From: Kocuria dechangensis
Lineage (GTDB): Bacteria > Actinomycetota > Actinomycetes > Actinomycetales > Micrococcaceae
Length of the DNA: 64,000 bases
NCBI RefSeq assembly: GCF_014636775.1
Contig: NZ_BMEQ01000011.1
Location: 68,640 to 132,639, forward strand
Reading direction: 5' to 3'
In this document: piece by piece, positions 11,335-21,743 of the stretch
Layout of the letters: the number at the start of each line of letters is the position of its first letter
Position numbering within the stretch: the stretch's first letter is position 1
The notes under the pieces: model-generated
What the model saw: only the letters and a program-made list of their open reading frames with translations
The model's database searches: none
What the model was told of the DNA's origin: nothing
Position numbers and translations under genes: made by a program

Positions 11335-12578
11335 GCCTGGGCCTCCTCACCGGAGACGGCGGCCTCGTCGAAGGCGCCCAGCTCGCCGGAGGAGGCGAGG
11401 GACGCGGGGATCGCCGCGAGGTAGGCGTCCTTGTTCCGCGCGGTCTCGACGATCGAGTCCCCGCCGAACTTCTCGACGACGGCGTCCGCCAGGACGAGGG
11501 CGACCATGGCCTCGGCGACCACGCCGGCGGCCGGCACGGCGCACACGTCCGAGCGCTGGTGGTGTGCCCGGGCGGGCTCGCCGGTGGCGACGTCCACGGT
11601 GCGCAGGGCCTTCGGGACGGTCGCGATGGGCTTCATGGCCGCGCGCACGCGCAGCACGTCGCCGATCGACATGCCGCCCTCGATCCCGCCGGCGCGGTTG
11701 CTGACGCGGTGCACGACGCCGTCGGGGCCGCGCACGATCTCGTCGTGGGCCGCGGAGCCCGGGCGGGCGGCGGTGAGGAAGCCGTCGCCGACCTCCACGC
11801 CCTTGATCGCCTGGATGCCCATGAGGGCGCCGGCCAGGCGGGAGTCGAGCCGCCGGTCCCAGTGCACGTAGGAGCCCAGTCCCGGGGGCAGGCTGTAGGC
11901 GAGGACCTCGACGACGCCGCCGAGGGTCTCGCCGTCCTTGTGGGCCTGGTCCACGGCCGCCACCATCGCCTCGGAGGTGGCGGCGTCGAAGCAGCGCAGC
12001 GGGTCCGCGTCCAGGGCCTCGACGTCGGCGGGCAGCGGGCGGAGGGCGTCCACGGGGGCGCTGACGTCGCCCACGGCGGTCGTGTGCGAGACGAGGCTCA
12101 CGCCCAGCGCCTCGAGCATCTTCGCGGCGACGACGCCGAGGGCCACGCGGGTGGCGGTCTCCCGGGCGCTGGCGCGCTCCAGGACGGGGCGGGACTCGTC
12201 GAAGGCGTACTTCTGCATGCCGGTGAGGTCGGCGTGGCCCGGGCGGGGCCGGGTCAGGGCCGCGTTGCGGGCGCGGCCCTCGAGCACCGCCGGGTCCACC
12301 GGGTCCGAGGCCATGACGTCGCGCCACTTGGGCCACTCCGTGTTGGCGATCTCGATCGCCACGGGACCGCCCTGCGTCACGCCGTGGCGCACGCCGCCGA
12401 GCAGGCGGACCTGGTCCTGCTCGAACTTCATCCGCGCCCCGCGGCCGTAGCCGAGGCGGCGGCGGGCCAGGGCGGCCTGGACGTCCGCGCTCGTCAGCCC
12501 GACCCCGGCGGGGACGCCCTCGATGATCCCGACGAGTGCCTCGCCGTGCGACTCGCCGGCCGTGAGCCAACGCAACAT
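11331..12578 (-). CDS. aroC: Chorismate synthase
   Basis: Uses reduced FMN to convert EPSP to chorismate, ending the common aromatic pathway. The protein (415 aa) begins [20 protein letters not shown] with the conserved GESHG, and carries [22 protein letters not shown] and a C-terminal [17 protein letters not shown]. The ATG at 12578 follows GGAAAGAG by five bases. It lies 64 bases after aroE, the largest gap in this stretch, and overlaps aroK by GTGA. Confidence 0.97.
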   Translation of the reverse strand: MLRWLTAGESHGEALVGIIEGVPAGVGLTSADVQAALARRRLGYGRGARMKFEQDQVRLLGGVRHGVTQGGPVAIEIANTEWPKWRDVMASDPVDPAVLEGRARNAALTRPRPGHADLTGMQKYAFDESRPVLERASARETATRVALGVVAAKMLEALGVSLVSHTTAVGDVSAPVDALRPLPADVEALDADPLRCFDAATSEAMVAAVDQAHKDGETLGGVVEVLAYSLPPGLGSYVHWDRRLDSRLAGALMGIQAIKGVEVGDGFLTAARPGSAAHDEIVRGPDGVVHRVSNRAGGIEGGMSIGDVLRVRAAMKPIATVPKALRTVDVATGEPARAHHQRSDVCAVPAAGVVAEAMVALVLADAVVEKFGGDSIVETARNKDAYLAAIPASLASSGELGAFDEAAVSGEEAQA

Positions 12579-12642
12579 AACAACTCTTTCCGTTCGTGGT
12601 CTGGACGGCAGGGGCCCGGGAGGGCGCGTCCTGCCGACAGGT

Positions 12643-13530
12643 TCAGGTCCGGGGCCGGGACGGGACGGCGCGGATGGGCCGTCCCACCGCCGTGCACATC
12701 GCAGCGATCACGTCCTGCTCGCGGGGCAGGGGGTCGCCGAGGCTGCGGCCGGTGAAGAGGCGGATCTGATCGACCGCCTGGTAGATCAGCATATCGAGTC
12801 CCGGGGCCACGGCTCCCCCGGCCCCCGACCACGCCCTGGCGATCGCGGACGGCCAGGGGTCGTAGGCGGCGTCCAGCAGGACGCCGGTGGTCGTCCGCCC
12901 GGACCGCGCCACCTGCGCGGCGAGCTCGTCGGCGCCGTGGGGCGGCAGCGTGGAGACGACGACGTCGTAGCCCGCCAGCGCGCCGGGGGCCTCGGCCCAG
13001 GGCCGCAGCCGCACGGGCAGGCCGAGCCCGCGCCCGGCCTCGACGGCCCGCTCGGCGCGCGCCGCGGAGCGGACGAAGACGTCGACCGCCGGGGCCCCCA
13101 GGCGCTGGGCCGCCGCGACGGCGGCCGTGGCCGTGCCCCCGCCGCCCAGGACCGCGGCCGCCGGGGTGCCGGGGACCGCTCCCGCCGCGCGGACGGCGCC
13201 CACGATCCCGGCGACGTCCGTGTTGTGGCCCAGGACCGTCCCGCCGGGGCGGAAGACCAGCGTGTTCACCGCGCCCACGGCGGTCCCGAGCTCGGTGAGC
13301 TCGTCGGCGCACCGGGCCGCGACGGACTTCAGGGGCATCGTCACGGACAGCCCCCGCCAGGCGGGGTCCCCGCGCCGGGCGTCCACGAACGCGGGCAGCT
13401 GCTCCTCGACCAGGTCGTGGGCGGTGTACTCGAGGTCCTCGCCCAGCACCGCGTAGGCGGCCCGGTGCAGGTCCGGGGACCGCGAGTGGCCGATGGGGTG
13501 GCCCACCACGGCCGCGCGGGCGGGGCTCAC
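12643..13530 (-). CDS. aroE: Shikimate dehydrogenase
   Basis: NADPH-dependent reduction of 3-dehydroshikimate to shikimate. The N-terminal substrate domain shows [12 protein letters not shown] and GLSVTMPLK (catalytic Lys). NTD follows GHNTDV, and the Rossmann part has the glycine-rich [13 protein letters not shown]. The start chosen is GTG 13530 ([12 protein letters not shown], 295 aa) because it makes the four-base GTGA overlap with mltG found at the other junctions. An ATG at 13560 would add ten residues inside mltG without a ribosome site. There is one copy only in the window. Confidence 0.93.
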   Translation of the reverse strand: MSPARAAVVGHPIGHSRSPDLHRAAYAVLGEDLEYTAHDLVEEQLPAFVDARRGDPAWRGLSVTMPLKSVAARCADELTELGTAVGAVNTLVFRPGGTVLGHNTDVAGIVGAVRAAGAVPGTPAAAVLGGGGTATAAVAAAQRLGAPAVDVFVRSAARAERAVEAGRGLGLPVRLRPWAEAPGALAGYDVVVSTLPPHGADELAAQVARSGRTTTGVLLDAAYDPWPSAIARAWSGAGGAVAPGLDMLIYQAVDQIRLFTGRSLGDPLPREQDVIAAMCTAVGRPIRAVPSRPRT

Positions 13531-14750
13531 GCGCACCGGCCCTCGTTGTCGCCGCACCACTCGTTGTACTCCTCCACGTTCCGGAGGTGCTCGGCGTAGG
13601 TCTCGGCGAACTTCGTCTCCCCCGTGTCGAGGTTCACGGTCACCCAGAAGTAGTAGCCGTTGTCCTCGGGGGCCGCCGCGGCCTTGATGGCGGCGTCGCC
13701 GGGCGAGCCGATCGGGCCGACCGGCAGGCCCTGGTGGGCGAAGGTGTTGTACGGGTTGCCCTTGTCCTGGCGCTCCTCCTCGGTGAAGTCGTAGCCCTTG
13801 CGGCCCAGGCCGTAGGTCACGGACGCGTCCGACTGGATGAAGCCGGAGGTCTCGCCGTCGGGGTTCTGCAGCCGGTTCTCGATCGCGCCGGCCACCACGT
13901 CGTAGTGCTCGGGCTGGACCTCGAACTCGATGATCGAGCCGATGGTGAGGACCTCGAAGATCTGGTCCTCCTCGGTGATCCCGTTGTCGTCGAGGGTCGT
14001 CCGGGTGCGGTCCACCATGGACTGCAGGACCTGCTCGGCGGTGGCGTCCAGGGGGAAGCGGTACTCGCCCGGGTGCAGCCAGCCCTCGAGGGTCGGGAAG
14101 CGGTCGGGGATCCCGAACGTCTCCGTGTCCTCGGCGTAGGCCTCGAACTCCTCGACCGGGATGCCGGTGGACTCGCTGAGGATGCCGAACACGTCCGTCA
14201 TGCGCAGGGTCTGGGCGACGGCCGCGTAGTGGGTCGCCTCCTCCTTCTCCATCAGCGCGTCGATCGCCGACTCGGAGCTCATCTCCGTCCGCAGCTCGTA
14301 CTCGCCGGGCTGGATGAACTCCTCGGCGTGCTCTTCCTGGTAGGCCTCGATGAAGGTCTCGGCGTCGGCGACGATGCCCTGCTGCTCCAGGGACACCGCC
14401 ACCTGGCCGGTGGTGGCGCCCTGGGCGACCGAGAAGGTCACCGGGTCCTTGCCCTCCCCGCGGTAGTCGCGGACCTCGAACCAGCCGAAGGTCGAGCCCA
14501 GCACGGACACGGTGATGAGGGCCGCCAGCAGGAACAGGGCCACGGCCGTGGTCAGGGACGCGCGGCCGCGGCGCCTGCGCCGCTTGATCTGCTCGGGGGT
14601 GAGCTCCTCGTGCTCGAAGACGCCGCGCAGGCCGGTGGAGTGCTCCCGCGAGGAGGGCGCGTCCAGCAGGCTGCCGAGGGAGCCGCCGGAGGACCCCCGC
14701 GGCGCCTCGGGGCGGCGGGGAGCCGCCTGGTCGTACGGGTCGTCGCTCAC
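13527..14750 (-). CDS. mltG: Endolytic murein transglycosylase MltG (YceG family)
   Basis: Membrane-anchored lytic transglycosylase that cuts nascent glycan strands and so sets their length. Layout: a cytoplasmic N-terminus of about 65 residues ending in an Arg run (KRRRRRGR), one transmembrane helix (SLTTAVALFLLAALITVSVLG), then a LysM-like segment and the YceG domain. The catalytic Glu is expected in LTIGSIIEFEV, and the closing NPYNTFAHQGLPVGPIGSPG is diagnostic. Its 407 aa are normal. The GTG start at 14750 overlaps ruvX as GTGA. Confidence 0.94.
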   Translation of the reverse strand: MSDDPYDQAAPRRPEAPRGSSGGSLGSLLDAPSSREHSTGLRGVFEHEELTPEQIKRRRRRGRASLTTAVALFLLAALITVSVLGSTFGWFEVRDYRGEGKDPVTFSVAQGATTGQVAVSLEQQGIVADAETFIEAYQEEHAEEFIQPGEYELRTEMSSESAIDALMEKEEATHYAAVAQTLRMTDVFGILSESTGIPVEEFEAYAEDTETFGIPDRFPTLEGWLHPGEYRFPLDATAEQVLQSMVDRTRTTLDDNGITEEDQIFEVLTIGSIIEFEVQPEHYDVVAGAIENRLQNPDGETSGFIQSDASVTYGLGRKGYDFTEEERQDKGNPYNTFAHQGLPVGPIGSPGDAAIKAAAAPEDNGYYFWVTVNLDTGETKFAETYAEHLRNVEEYNEWCGDNEGRCA

Positions 14751-15409
14751 GAATGCTCTCCGTCCGGATCGGTGGTCGTCAACGGCGCCTCCCGGGCCCG
14801 GTCGGGCGGCGGGACGGCGTCCTCGGCGCCCGAGGGCCCTGCCGCACGGTGTGCCGCGGCAGGGGGTTCCGCATCAGGGTCTCCCCCATTATGGGGGACC
14901 GCGGTGGTCGCGGTGTGGTGGACGGGCGGGTCCACCGGTGTGCCGGGCTCCGCGCCGGTGGCCCGGCCCCGGTCCACCGCGCTCTGCAGGATGGTCGCGG
15001 CGGCCACCTGGTCCACCTTGTCCATGTGGTGGCGGCGGGCGACGCCGGCCTCCAGGAGCGCCCGGTGGGCGTCCACGGTGGACAGCCGCTCGTCGATCAG
15101 CCGCACGGGCACGGCCCAGCCCTTGGCCCGCAGCCGCCGGACGAGGGCGGAGGCGTAGTCCCGGGCCATGGCGGTGGAGGTGTTCTCCCCGCCGTCGAGG
15201 CTGCGCGGGAGGCCGACGTAGACGGCCACGGCGTCGTGCTCGTGGACCAGCCCGGCCAGGAGCTTGACGTCGAAGCCCTTCTGGGGGTCCCGCCGCAGCG
15301 TGGTCAGCGGCGTGGCGAGGATCCCGTCGGGGTCGCTCAGCGCGACCCCGACGCGGGCGAGGCCGACGTCGACGCCCATCCGCCGGCCCCGGGCGAAGCC
15401 GCCGCTCAC
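14747..15409 (-). CDS. ruvX: RuvX/YqgF-type Holliday-junction-resolvase-like nuclease with C-terminal extension
   Basis: RNase-H-fold protein of the YqgF family, implicated in 16S rRNA 5' processing and resolvase-like activity. MGVDVGLARVGVALSD gives the first catalytic Asp, VGLPRSLDG the loop, and RLIDERLSTVDAHRAL the Glu. The conserved domain ends near residue 160 (ATILQSAVDRG). About 55 Pro/Ala/Asp-rich residues follow, making 220 aa against the usual 140-170. The GTG start at 15409 overlaps the alaS stop as GTGA, which fixes it. The extension contains a DNA palindrome at 14882-14898, listed separately. Confidence 0.92.
   Translation of the reverse strand: MSGGFARGRRMGVDVGLARVGVALSDPDGILATPLTTLRRDPQKGFDVKLLAGLVHEHDAVAVYVGLPRSLDGGENTSTAMARDYASALVRRLRAKGWAVPVRLIDERLSTVDAHRALLEAGVARRHHMDKVDQVAAATILQSAVDRGRATGAEPGTPVDPPVHHTATTAVPHNGGDPDAEPPAAAHRAAGPSGAEDAVPPPDRAREAPLTTTDPDGEHS
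14882..14898. repeat. 17-bp AT-centred palindrome inside the ruvX 3' extension
   Basis: TCCCCCATTATGGGGGA is a perfect palindrome around a single central T. It lies in the part of ruvX that codes for the non-conserved tail. The CCCCCAT/ATGGGGG arms recur in the large hairpin at 33685-33752. Function unknown. Confidence 0.5.
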
Positions 15410-18102
15410 GCGGTGGCGCCGCCCGTCGCGTCGGCGACGTCCGCGAGGACGGCGTCGAGGGCGGCCCCCGTCCGCGACGGGTCCTGCCCGCCGCCCTGCG
15501 CGACGTCGTCCTTGCCGCCGCCGCCGCCGCCGAGGACCTTCGCGGCGGTGCGCACGAGCTGGCCGGCCTTCACGCCGGCCGCGCGGGCGCCCTCCGTGGT
15601 GGCCACGAGGACCACCGGGCGGCCCTTGGCCACGCCGGTCACCGCGACCACGAAGGCGTCGGCCATCATGCGGCCGCGCAGGTCGAGGGCCAGGGACCGC
15701 ACGTCGTCGGCCCCGGCGACCTCGCCCATGTCGTGCGCGAGGACCTTGACCGGGCCCACCTGGCGGATGCCGTCCAGCAGGGAGCCGGCCTGCGCCTGGA
15801 GCTTCTCGCGGCGCAGGGCGGCGAGCTCCTTCTCCGCGGTCCTGAGCTTGTCCAGCGTGGTGGCGAGGCGATCGGGGAGCTCGGCCGAGGACTGCACCTT
15901 GAGCATGTCGGTGAGCTGGTGCACGAGGGTGCGCTCGGCGGCGAGGTGCCGGAAGGAGTCCAGGCCCACGAGGGCCTCCACGCGGCGGTTGCCGGAGCCC
16001 ACGGACTGCTCGGTGAGCAGGGTCAGCGAGCCGATCTGGGCGGTGCCGCCCACGTGGGTGCCGCCGCACAGCTCCCGGGACCAGGGGCCGTTCATCTCGA
16101 CCACGCGCACGCGGTCCCCGTACTTCTCGCCGAACAGGGACATCGCGCCCAGGGCCTTGGCCTCGTCCAGGGCCATCTCCTGGGTGACGACCTCGAAGTT
16201 CTGGTGGATCGCGGCGTTGGAGACCTCCTCGACCTCCCGGCGCTGCTCCTCGTTGAGGCCCTCGCCCCAGGCGAAGTCGAAGCGCAGGTAGCCCTCCTTG
16301 TTGAAGGAGCCGCGCTGGACGGCCTCGGGGCCCAGGATGTCGTGCAGGGCCGCGTGGACGATGTGCGTGCCGGAGTGGGCCATCTCCCCCGCGCGGCGGC
16401 GGGCGACGTCGACCTGCGCGACCACGGGCGTCCCGGAGACGGCCTCCCCCTCGCGCACGACGGCCTTGTGCACGGACAGGCCCTTGACGGGCTGCTGAAC
16501 GTCGGAGACCTCGAGGACGAACCCGTCGCCGCTGATGGTGCCGGTGTCGGCGGCCTGGCCGCCGGCCTCGGCGTAGAACGGGGTCTCGTCGAGGACGACC
16601 TCGACGTGCTCGCCGGCCGAGGCGGCCGGGACGCTCACCCCGTCCTTGAGCAGCGCCCGCAGCACGGTCTCGTCGCGCAGCTGGGTGTAGCCGGTGAAGA
16701 CCGAGCCGCCCTCGTCGACCAGCCGGCGGAAGACGGAGAGGTCCGCGTGGGCGCCCTTCTTGGCGCGGGCGTCCTCCTGGGCGCGGTGGCGCTGCTCCTC
16801 CATGAGCCCGCGGAAGGCCTTCTCGTCGACGGCGACGCCGGCCTCGGCGGCCATCTCGAGGGTCAGGTCGATCGGGAAGCCGTAGGTGTCGTGCAGCGCG
16901 AACGCCTCGGCGCCGGAGACGGCCCGGCCCCGCTGCCGGGCGGTGGACACGGCCTCGTTGAGCCGGGTGGTGCCGGACTCGATGGTCTTGAGGAACGCCC
17001 GCTCCTCGGCGTAGGCGATCCGGGAGATCCGCTCGAAGTCCTCGGCCACGTAGGGGTAGACGCCCTTCATGGCGTCCCGGGACGCCGGCAGGAGCACGGG
17101 CAGGCAGGGCTCGGTGACGCCCATCAGGCGCATCGCGCGGATGGCGCGGCGCAGCAGGCGGCGCAGGATGTAGCCGCGGCCCTCGTTGGAGGGGCTGACG
17201 CCGTCGGCGATGAGCATCAGCGAGGAGCGGACGTGGTCGGCGACCACGCGCATCCGCACGTCGTCGTCGTAGCCCTCCTCGCCGGCCCGCTCGGAGCCGC
17301 GGTAGGTGCGGCCGGAGAGCTCGGCGGCCCTGTCCAGGACGGGGCGGACCTGGTCGGTCTCGTAGAAGTTCTCGACGCCCTGCAGGAGCATGGCCAGGCG
17401 CTCGACGCCCAGGCCGGTGTCGATGTTCTTCTCGGGGAGGTCGCCGAGGATCTCGTAGTCCTTGCCGGTGCCCTCGCCGCGCTGGTACTGCATGAACACG
17501 AGGTTCCAGATCTCGATGTACCGGTCGTCGTCGACGGCCGGGCCGCCCTCCCGGCCGTAGCGGGCGCCGCGGTCGTAGAAGATCTCCGAGTCGGGGCCGG
17601 CGGGGCCGGGCTGGCCGGTGTCCCAGTAGTTCTCGTCGCGGCCCATGCGCTGGATCCGCTCGGCGGGCAGGCCCACCGTGTCCTTCCAGAGGGCGTACGA
17701 CTCCTCGTCGCCCTCGTAGACGGTCACCCACAGCCGGTCGGGGTCGAGGCCGAAGCCGCCCTTCTCCAGCGGGCTGGTCAGCAGCTCCCAGGCCATGGGG
17801 ATGGCCTTCTCCTTGAAGTAGTCGCCGAAGGAGAAGTTGCCGGCCATCTGGAAGAAGGTGCCGTGGCGCGCGGTCTTGCCGACCTCGTCGATGTCGAGGG
17901 TGCGGATGCACTTCTGGATGGAGGTGGCGCGCCGGAACGGGGGCGTCTCCTGGCCGAGGAAGTACGGGATGAACGGGACCATGCCGGCGATGGTGAACAT
18001 GGCACCGGGCTGGGAGGAGATCAGCGAGGCGGAGGGCACCACGGTGTGGCCCTGGCCTTCGAAGTAGTCCAGCCAGCGCTTGGTGATTTCCTGAGAGAGC
18101 AT
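15406..18102 (-). CDS. alaS: Alanyl-tRNA synthetase
   Basis: Class II synthetase charging tRNA-Ala, 898 aa. The catalytic core begins ITKRWLDYFEGQGHTVVPSA. The editing domain carries its zinc ligands in MAHSGTHIVHAAL and LCGGTHVGGT, and the C-terminal C-Ala domain ends with a Gly-rich GGGGGGKDDVAQGG segment typical of the family. The ATG at 18102 shares one base with the stop of the DUF6167 gene (TAATG), and the alaS stop overlaps ruvX. No editing residue seems lost. Confidence 0.97.
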   Translation of the reverse strand: MLSQEITKRWLDYFEGQGHTVVPSASLISSQPGAMFTIAGMVPFIPYFLGQETPPFRRATSIQKCIRTLDIDEVGKTARHGTFFQMAGNFSFGDYFKEKAIPMAWELLTSPLEKGGFGLDPDRLWVTVYEGDEESYALWKDTVGLPAERIQRMGRDENYWDTGQPGPAGPDSEIFYDRGARYGREGGPAVDDDRYIEIWNLVFMQYQRGEGTGKDYEILGDLPEKNIDTGLGVERLAMLLQGVENFYETDQVRPVLDRAAELSGRTYRGSERAGEEGYDDDVRMRVVADHVRSSLMLIADGVSPSNEGRGYILRRLLRRAIRAMRLMGVTEPCLPVLLPASRDAMKGVYPYVAEDFERISRIAYAEERAFLKTIESGTTRLNEAVSTARQRGRAVSGAEAFALHDTYGFPIDLTLEMAAEAGVAVDEKAFRGLMEEQRHRAQEDARAKKGAHADLSVFRRLVDEGGSVFTGYTQLRDETVLRALLKDGVSVPAASAGEHVEVVLDETPFYAEAGGQAADTGTISGDGFVLEVSDVQQPVKGLSVHKAVVREGEAVSGTPVVAQVDVARRRAGEMAHSGTHIVHAALHDILGPEAVQRGSFNKEGYLRFDFAWGEGLNEEQRREVEEVSNAAIHQNFEVVTQEMALDEAKALGAMSLFGEKYGDRVRVVEMNGPWSRELCGGTHVGGTAQIGSLTLLTEQSVGSGNRRVEALVGLDSFRHLAAERTLVHQLTDMLKVQSSAELPDRLATTLDKLRTAEKELAALRREKLQAQAGSLLDGIRQVGPVKVLAHDMGEVAGADDVRSLALDLRGRMMADAFVVAVTGVAKGRPVVLVATTEGARAAGVKAGQLVRTAAKVLGGGGGGKDDVAQGGGQDPSRTGAALDAVLADVADATGGATA

Positions 18103-18485
18103 TACCGGTGCTTTCCTTCGCGGTCGGTCGAGGGGTCTGTGGGTCCGGCCGGGGGCGCGGCCCCGGGCCGGTGGGGGGTGGCGGCCCCGGGGCCGTCGAG
18201 GACCTGCGGGGCGGGCCCGCGGCCCGCGAGCCCGGCCCGCGAGGCCCCGGGGGCGGTGACGCCGAAGGACTCCCGCAGCTCCGCCTCGCGCTCGTCCATG
18301 CCGGCCCTGACGACGGCGGCGAAGCGGTAGAGGCGGGAGCGCCAGTCGTCGGCGCGCGGGGGGCGGGCGGCGTCGGAGCCCGCGCGCACGGCGAGGTCCT
18401 GGCCGGGGGTGCGGGCCAGGCGGGTGGCGGCCGCGCCGACGACGGCGCCGGCGGCGACGAGGGCGATCTTGCCCCAGAGGCTCAT
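18102..18485 (-). CDS. DUF6167 family protein
   Basis: Protein of 127 aa with one N-terminal transmembrane helix (KIALVAAGAVVGAAATRLA), a short helical segment with conserved DDWRSRLYRFAAVVRAGMDE, and a long Pro/Gly/Ala-rich tail that looks disordered. It matches the small DUF6167 proteins commonly found just before alaS in actinobacteria. Function is unknown. It ends in the TAATG that starts alaS and follows the DUF948 gene by 13 bases, so it belongs to the rpsD-alaS transcription unit. Confidence 0.8.
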   Translation of the reverse strand: MSLWGKIALVAAGAVVGAAATRLARTPGQDLAVRAGSDAARPPRADDWRSRLYRFAAVVRAGMDEREAELRESFGVTAPGASRAGLAGRGPAPQVLDGPGAATPHRPGAAPPAGPTDPSTDREGKHR

Positions 18486-18498
18486 GGTCGGTCCTTCC

Positions 18499-18927
18499 CT
18501 ACGCCGCCGGGTCCCGGGGACCCGGTTCGGAGGCGGCTCCGTCGGCGCCGAAGGGGTCGGCGCGGTGGGCGGCCGCGGGGGCGCCGTCGCCGGTGAAGGC
18601 CCGCCGGACGCCGTGGGAGAACGCCGCGACCTTGATCAGCGGCTGGCCCACGGTGGAGGCCACCAGGGAGGACAGCGCGGAGACGTTCGCCGAGGCGTCG
18701 GAGACGTTCGTCGTGATCCCGTCCACCTTCTCGAGCTGCGAGTTCGTGGTCGACACGGTGCGGGTGACCTCGTCGATGAGCGGGACGGTCTCGTTGTTGA
18801 GCGAGCGGACGGCCAGCCGCAGCTCGTCGAAGACCTTGCCGAGCTTGAGGATCGGGACGGCGAGCAGGGCCACCAGGACGGCGAACACCCCGGCCGCGAG
18901 CAGTCCTGCGATTTCTCCACCGGTCAT
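18499..18927 (-). CDS. DUF948 family membrane protein
   Basis: Protein of 142 aa. An N-terminal transmembrane helix (IAGLLAAGVFAVLVALLAVP) is followed by an amphipathic coiled-coil-like region (residues about 25-95, regularly spaced L/V, for example LNNETVPLIDEVTRTVSTTN). This is the DUF948 layout; no enzymatic motif is present. The start is ATG 18927 (MTGGEIAG) because AAGGAG lies upstream at normal distance; the longer frame lacks this. Position between rpsD and alaS is conserved in actinobacteria, suggesting an envelope-related housekeeping role that remains undefined. Confidence 0.82.
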   Translation of the reverse strand: MTGGEIAGLLAAGVFAVLVALLAVPILKLGKVFDELRLAVRSLNNETVPLIDEVTRTVSTTNSQLEKVDGITTNVSDASANVSALSSLVASTVGQPLIKVAAFSHGVRRAFTGDGAPAAAHRADPFGADGAASEPGPRDPAA

Positions 18928-19037
18928 GGGGCGGGGCGCTCCTTGCTGGTCGGTCCGGGGCCGGGCGGGCGGACCGACCCGGGACGTGCGGGGACGGGCA
19001 CCGGCGCGGTGCCCGGTGGTCAACTCTACAGAACAGG

Positions 19038-19067
19038 AGAGCCCGCGGCGCGGGCGCCGCGGGCTCT
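19038..19067. terminator. Hairpin downstream of rpsD
   Basis: Perfect 14-bp inverted repeat around GG (AGAGCCCGCGGCGC and its complement), between rpsD and the DUF948 gene. No U-run. It probably ends most rpsD transcripts, leaving DUF948 to its own promoter or read-through. Confidence 0.6.
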
Positions 19068-19083
19068 GCCCGGTGAGGCCCCA

Positions 19084-19103
19084 TCCCCGGCGGGCGCCGG
19101 GGA
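19084..19103. terminator. Second small hairpin after the rpsD stop
   Basis: TCCCCGGCG-GG-CGCCGGGGA, a perfect 9-bp stem with a 2-nt loop, 16 bases past the rpsD stop. With the hairpin at 19038-19067 it gives a tandem terminator arrangement. Confidence 0.5.
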
Positions 19104-19118
19104 CGGGGGCCCGCAGGA

Positions 19119-19751
19119 TCAGGCCATGCGGGCGTAGTACTCCACCACGAGCTGCTCCTCGCAGGTCACGGGGACCTCGGCGCGCTTGGGCTTGCGCACC
19201 AGCTTGGCCTGCAGCTTCTCGATCTGGACGTCGAGGTAGCCCGGGGTGTCGGGCAGCACGGCCTGGTGCGCGCCGGCGGCGGCGACCTGGAAGGGGACCA
19301 TCTTCTCCGACTTGGGGTGCACGTGGATCAGCTGGCCCTCCTTCACGCGGAACGAGGGGCGGTCCACCCGCTGGCCGTCCACCAGGATGTGGCGGTGCAC
19401 GACCATCTGGCGGGCCTGGGCCATGGTGCGGGCGAAGCCGGAGCGCAGGACGAGGGCGTCCAGGCGGGACTCGAGCAGGGCGACCAGGTTCTCACCGGTC
19501 TGGCCCTCCTGGCGCTTCGCCTCGACGTAGGCGATGTGCATCTGCTTCTCGCGGATGTTGTACTGCGCCCGGAGACGCTGCTTCTCGCGAAGACGGACGG
19601 CGTAGTCCGAGTCGGCCTTCCGGCGGGCACGGCCGTGCTCACCGGGGCCGTAGGGACGGCGCTCGAAGTACTTCTCGGCCTTCGGGGTCAGGGCGATCCC
19701 GAGGGCGCGGGACTTGCGCACCTGACGGCGCGCACGCGTGTTGTTAGCCAC
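19119..19751 (-). CDS. rpsD: 30S ribosomal protein S4
   Basis: Primary 16S rRNA binder at the 30S 5' domain, 210 aa. The sequence starts MANNTRARRQVRKSRALGIA and contains the S4 RNA-binding motif in LESRLDALVLRSGFARTMAQ followed by ARQMVVHRHILVDG. The start is GTG 19751, five bases after AAAGG. It is encoded alone rather than in the S13-S11-rpoA operon, as in many actinobacteria. An unusually long leader (about 220 nt) precedes it and could carry autoregulation, which S4 performs in other bacteria. Confidence 0.97.
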   Translation of the reverse strand: MANNTRARRQVRKSRALGIALTPKAEKYFERRPYGPGEHGRARRKADSDYAVRLREKQRLRAQYNIREKQMHIAYVEAKRQEGQTGENLVALLESRLDALVLRSGFARTMAQARQMVVHRHILVDGQRVDRPSFRVKEGQLIHVHPKSEKMVPFQVAAAGAHQAVLPDTPGYLDVQIEKLQAKLVRKPKRAEVPVTCEEQLVVEYYARMA

Positions 19752-20094
19752 GTTTACCTTTCACAATGCGGTGCTCTCCCCGTCCGTCGTCCGGTGCGGG
19801 GGGAGCGTGTTCTGGTCGGTCCGGCCTCCGAGGACGGGATCGGTCCCGCCGGAGAGGTGAGGATCAGCCGCAATCCTCTCGTCCTGCAAGCGCCGTGGCC
19901 GTCCGTCCGGCCACCGTGGTTGACGCGGTGGTCGGGCGTGCGGGAGCACGGGCCTTGCCGGCCGACGTCCCAGTATAGCCTGCCCGCCGCCTCCGCGTGG
20001 CGCCGGCGGAGGGCGTGGCGGAGGCGCGCCGCCCGCACGTGCCGGGCGGCGCGCCTGCTGGGGCGTCGCGGTCCCGGAGGGACCGGGGGAAGGT
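19752..20094 (-). promoter_or_regulatory. rpsD promoter and long leader, plus glpK 3' region
   Basis: This 343-base gap holds no gene that I can support. A near-consensus -10 box TATACT (19977-19972, minus strand) is followed by a leader of about 220 nt to the rpsD GTG. The leader has several small inverted repeats, such as CGGGA-CCGA-TCCCG and GCTCCCC paired with GGGGAGAGC. No good -35 is visible. The left part (20022-20094) holds the glpK hairpin. Autogenous control by S4 is possible but not shown. Confidence 0.45.
20022..20056. terminator. Hairpin downstream of glpK
   Basis: Perfect 14-bp stem (AGGCGCGCCGCCCG and its complement) with loop CACGTGC, about 40 bases past the glpK stop. A smaller stem with CGGTCCC and GGGACCG arms precedes it. 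It probably ends the glpD-glpF-glpK unit before the rpsD promoter. Confidence 0.65.
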
Positions 20095-21618
<1,524 letters not shown>

Positions 21619-21630
21619 GGGTGGTACCTC

Positions 21631-21695
21631 ACTTCGTTGTGACTTCGTCGGGAGTTCTTCGGGACTTCTTTTCGGGACCTCTTTTCGGGACTTCG
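21631..21695. repeat. Purine-rich short tandem array in the glpK leader
   Basis: On the minus strand the region just before glpK repeats units such as GAAGTCCCGAAAA, GAGGTCCCGAAAA, GAAGTCCCGAA and GAACTCCCGAC (11-13 nt, about five copies, imperfect). It is noticeably A-rich for this genome and lies in the untranslated leader, ending at the ribosome site of glpK. Confidence 0.55.
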
Positions 21696-21743
21696 GTGGA
21701 GCTGCGTGGTGGTGGAACGGACGGTGGGTCGGAGGGTGGGATC

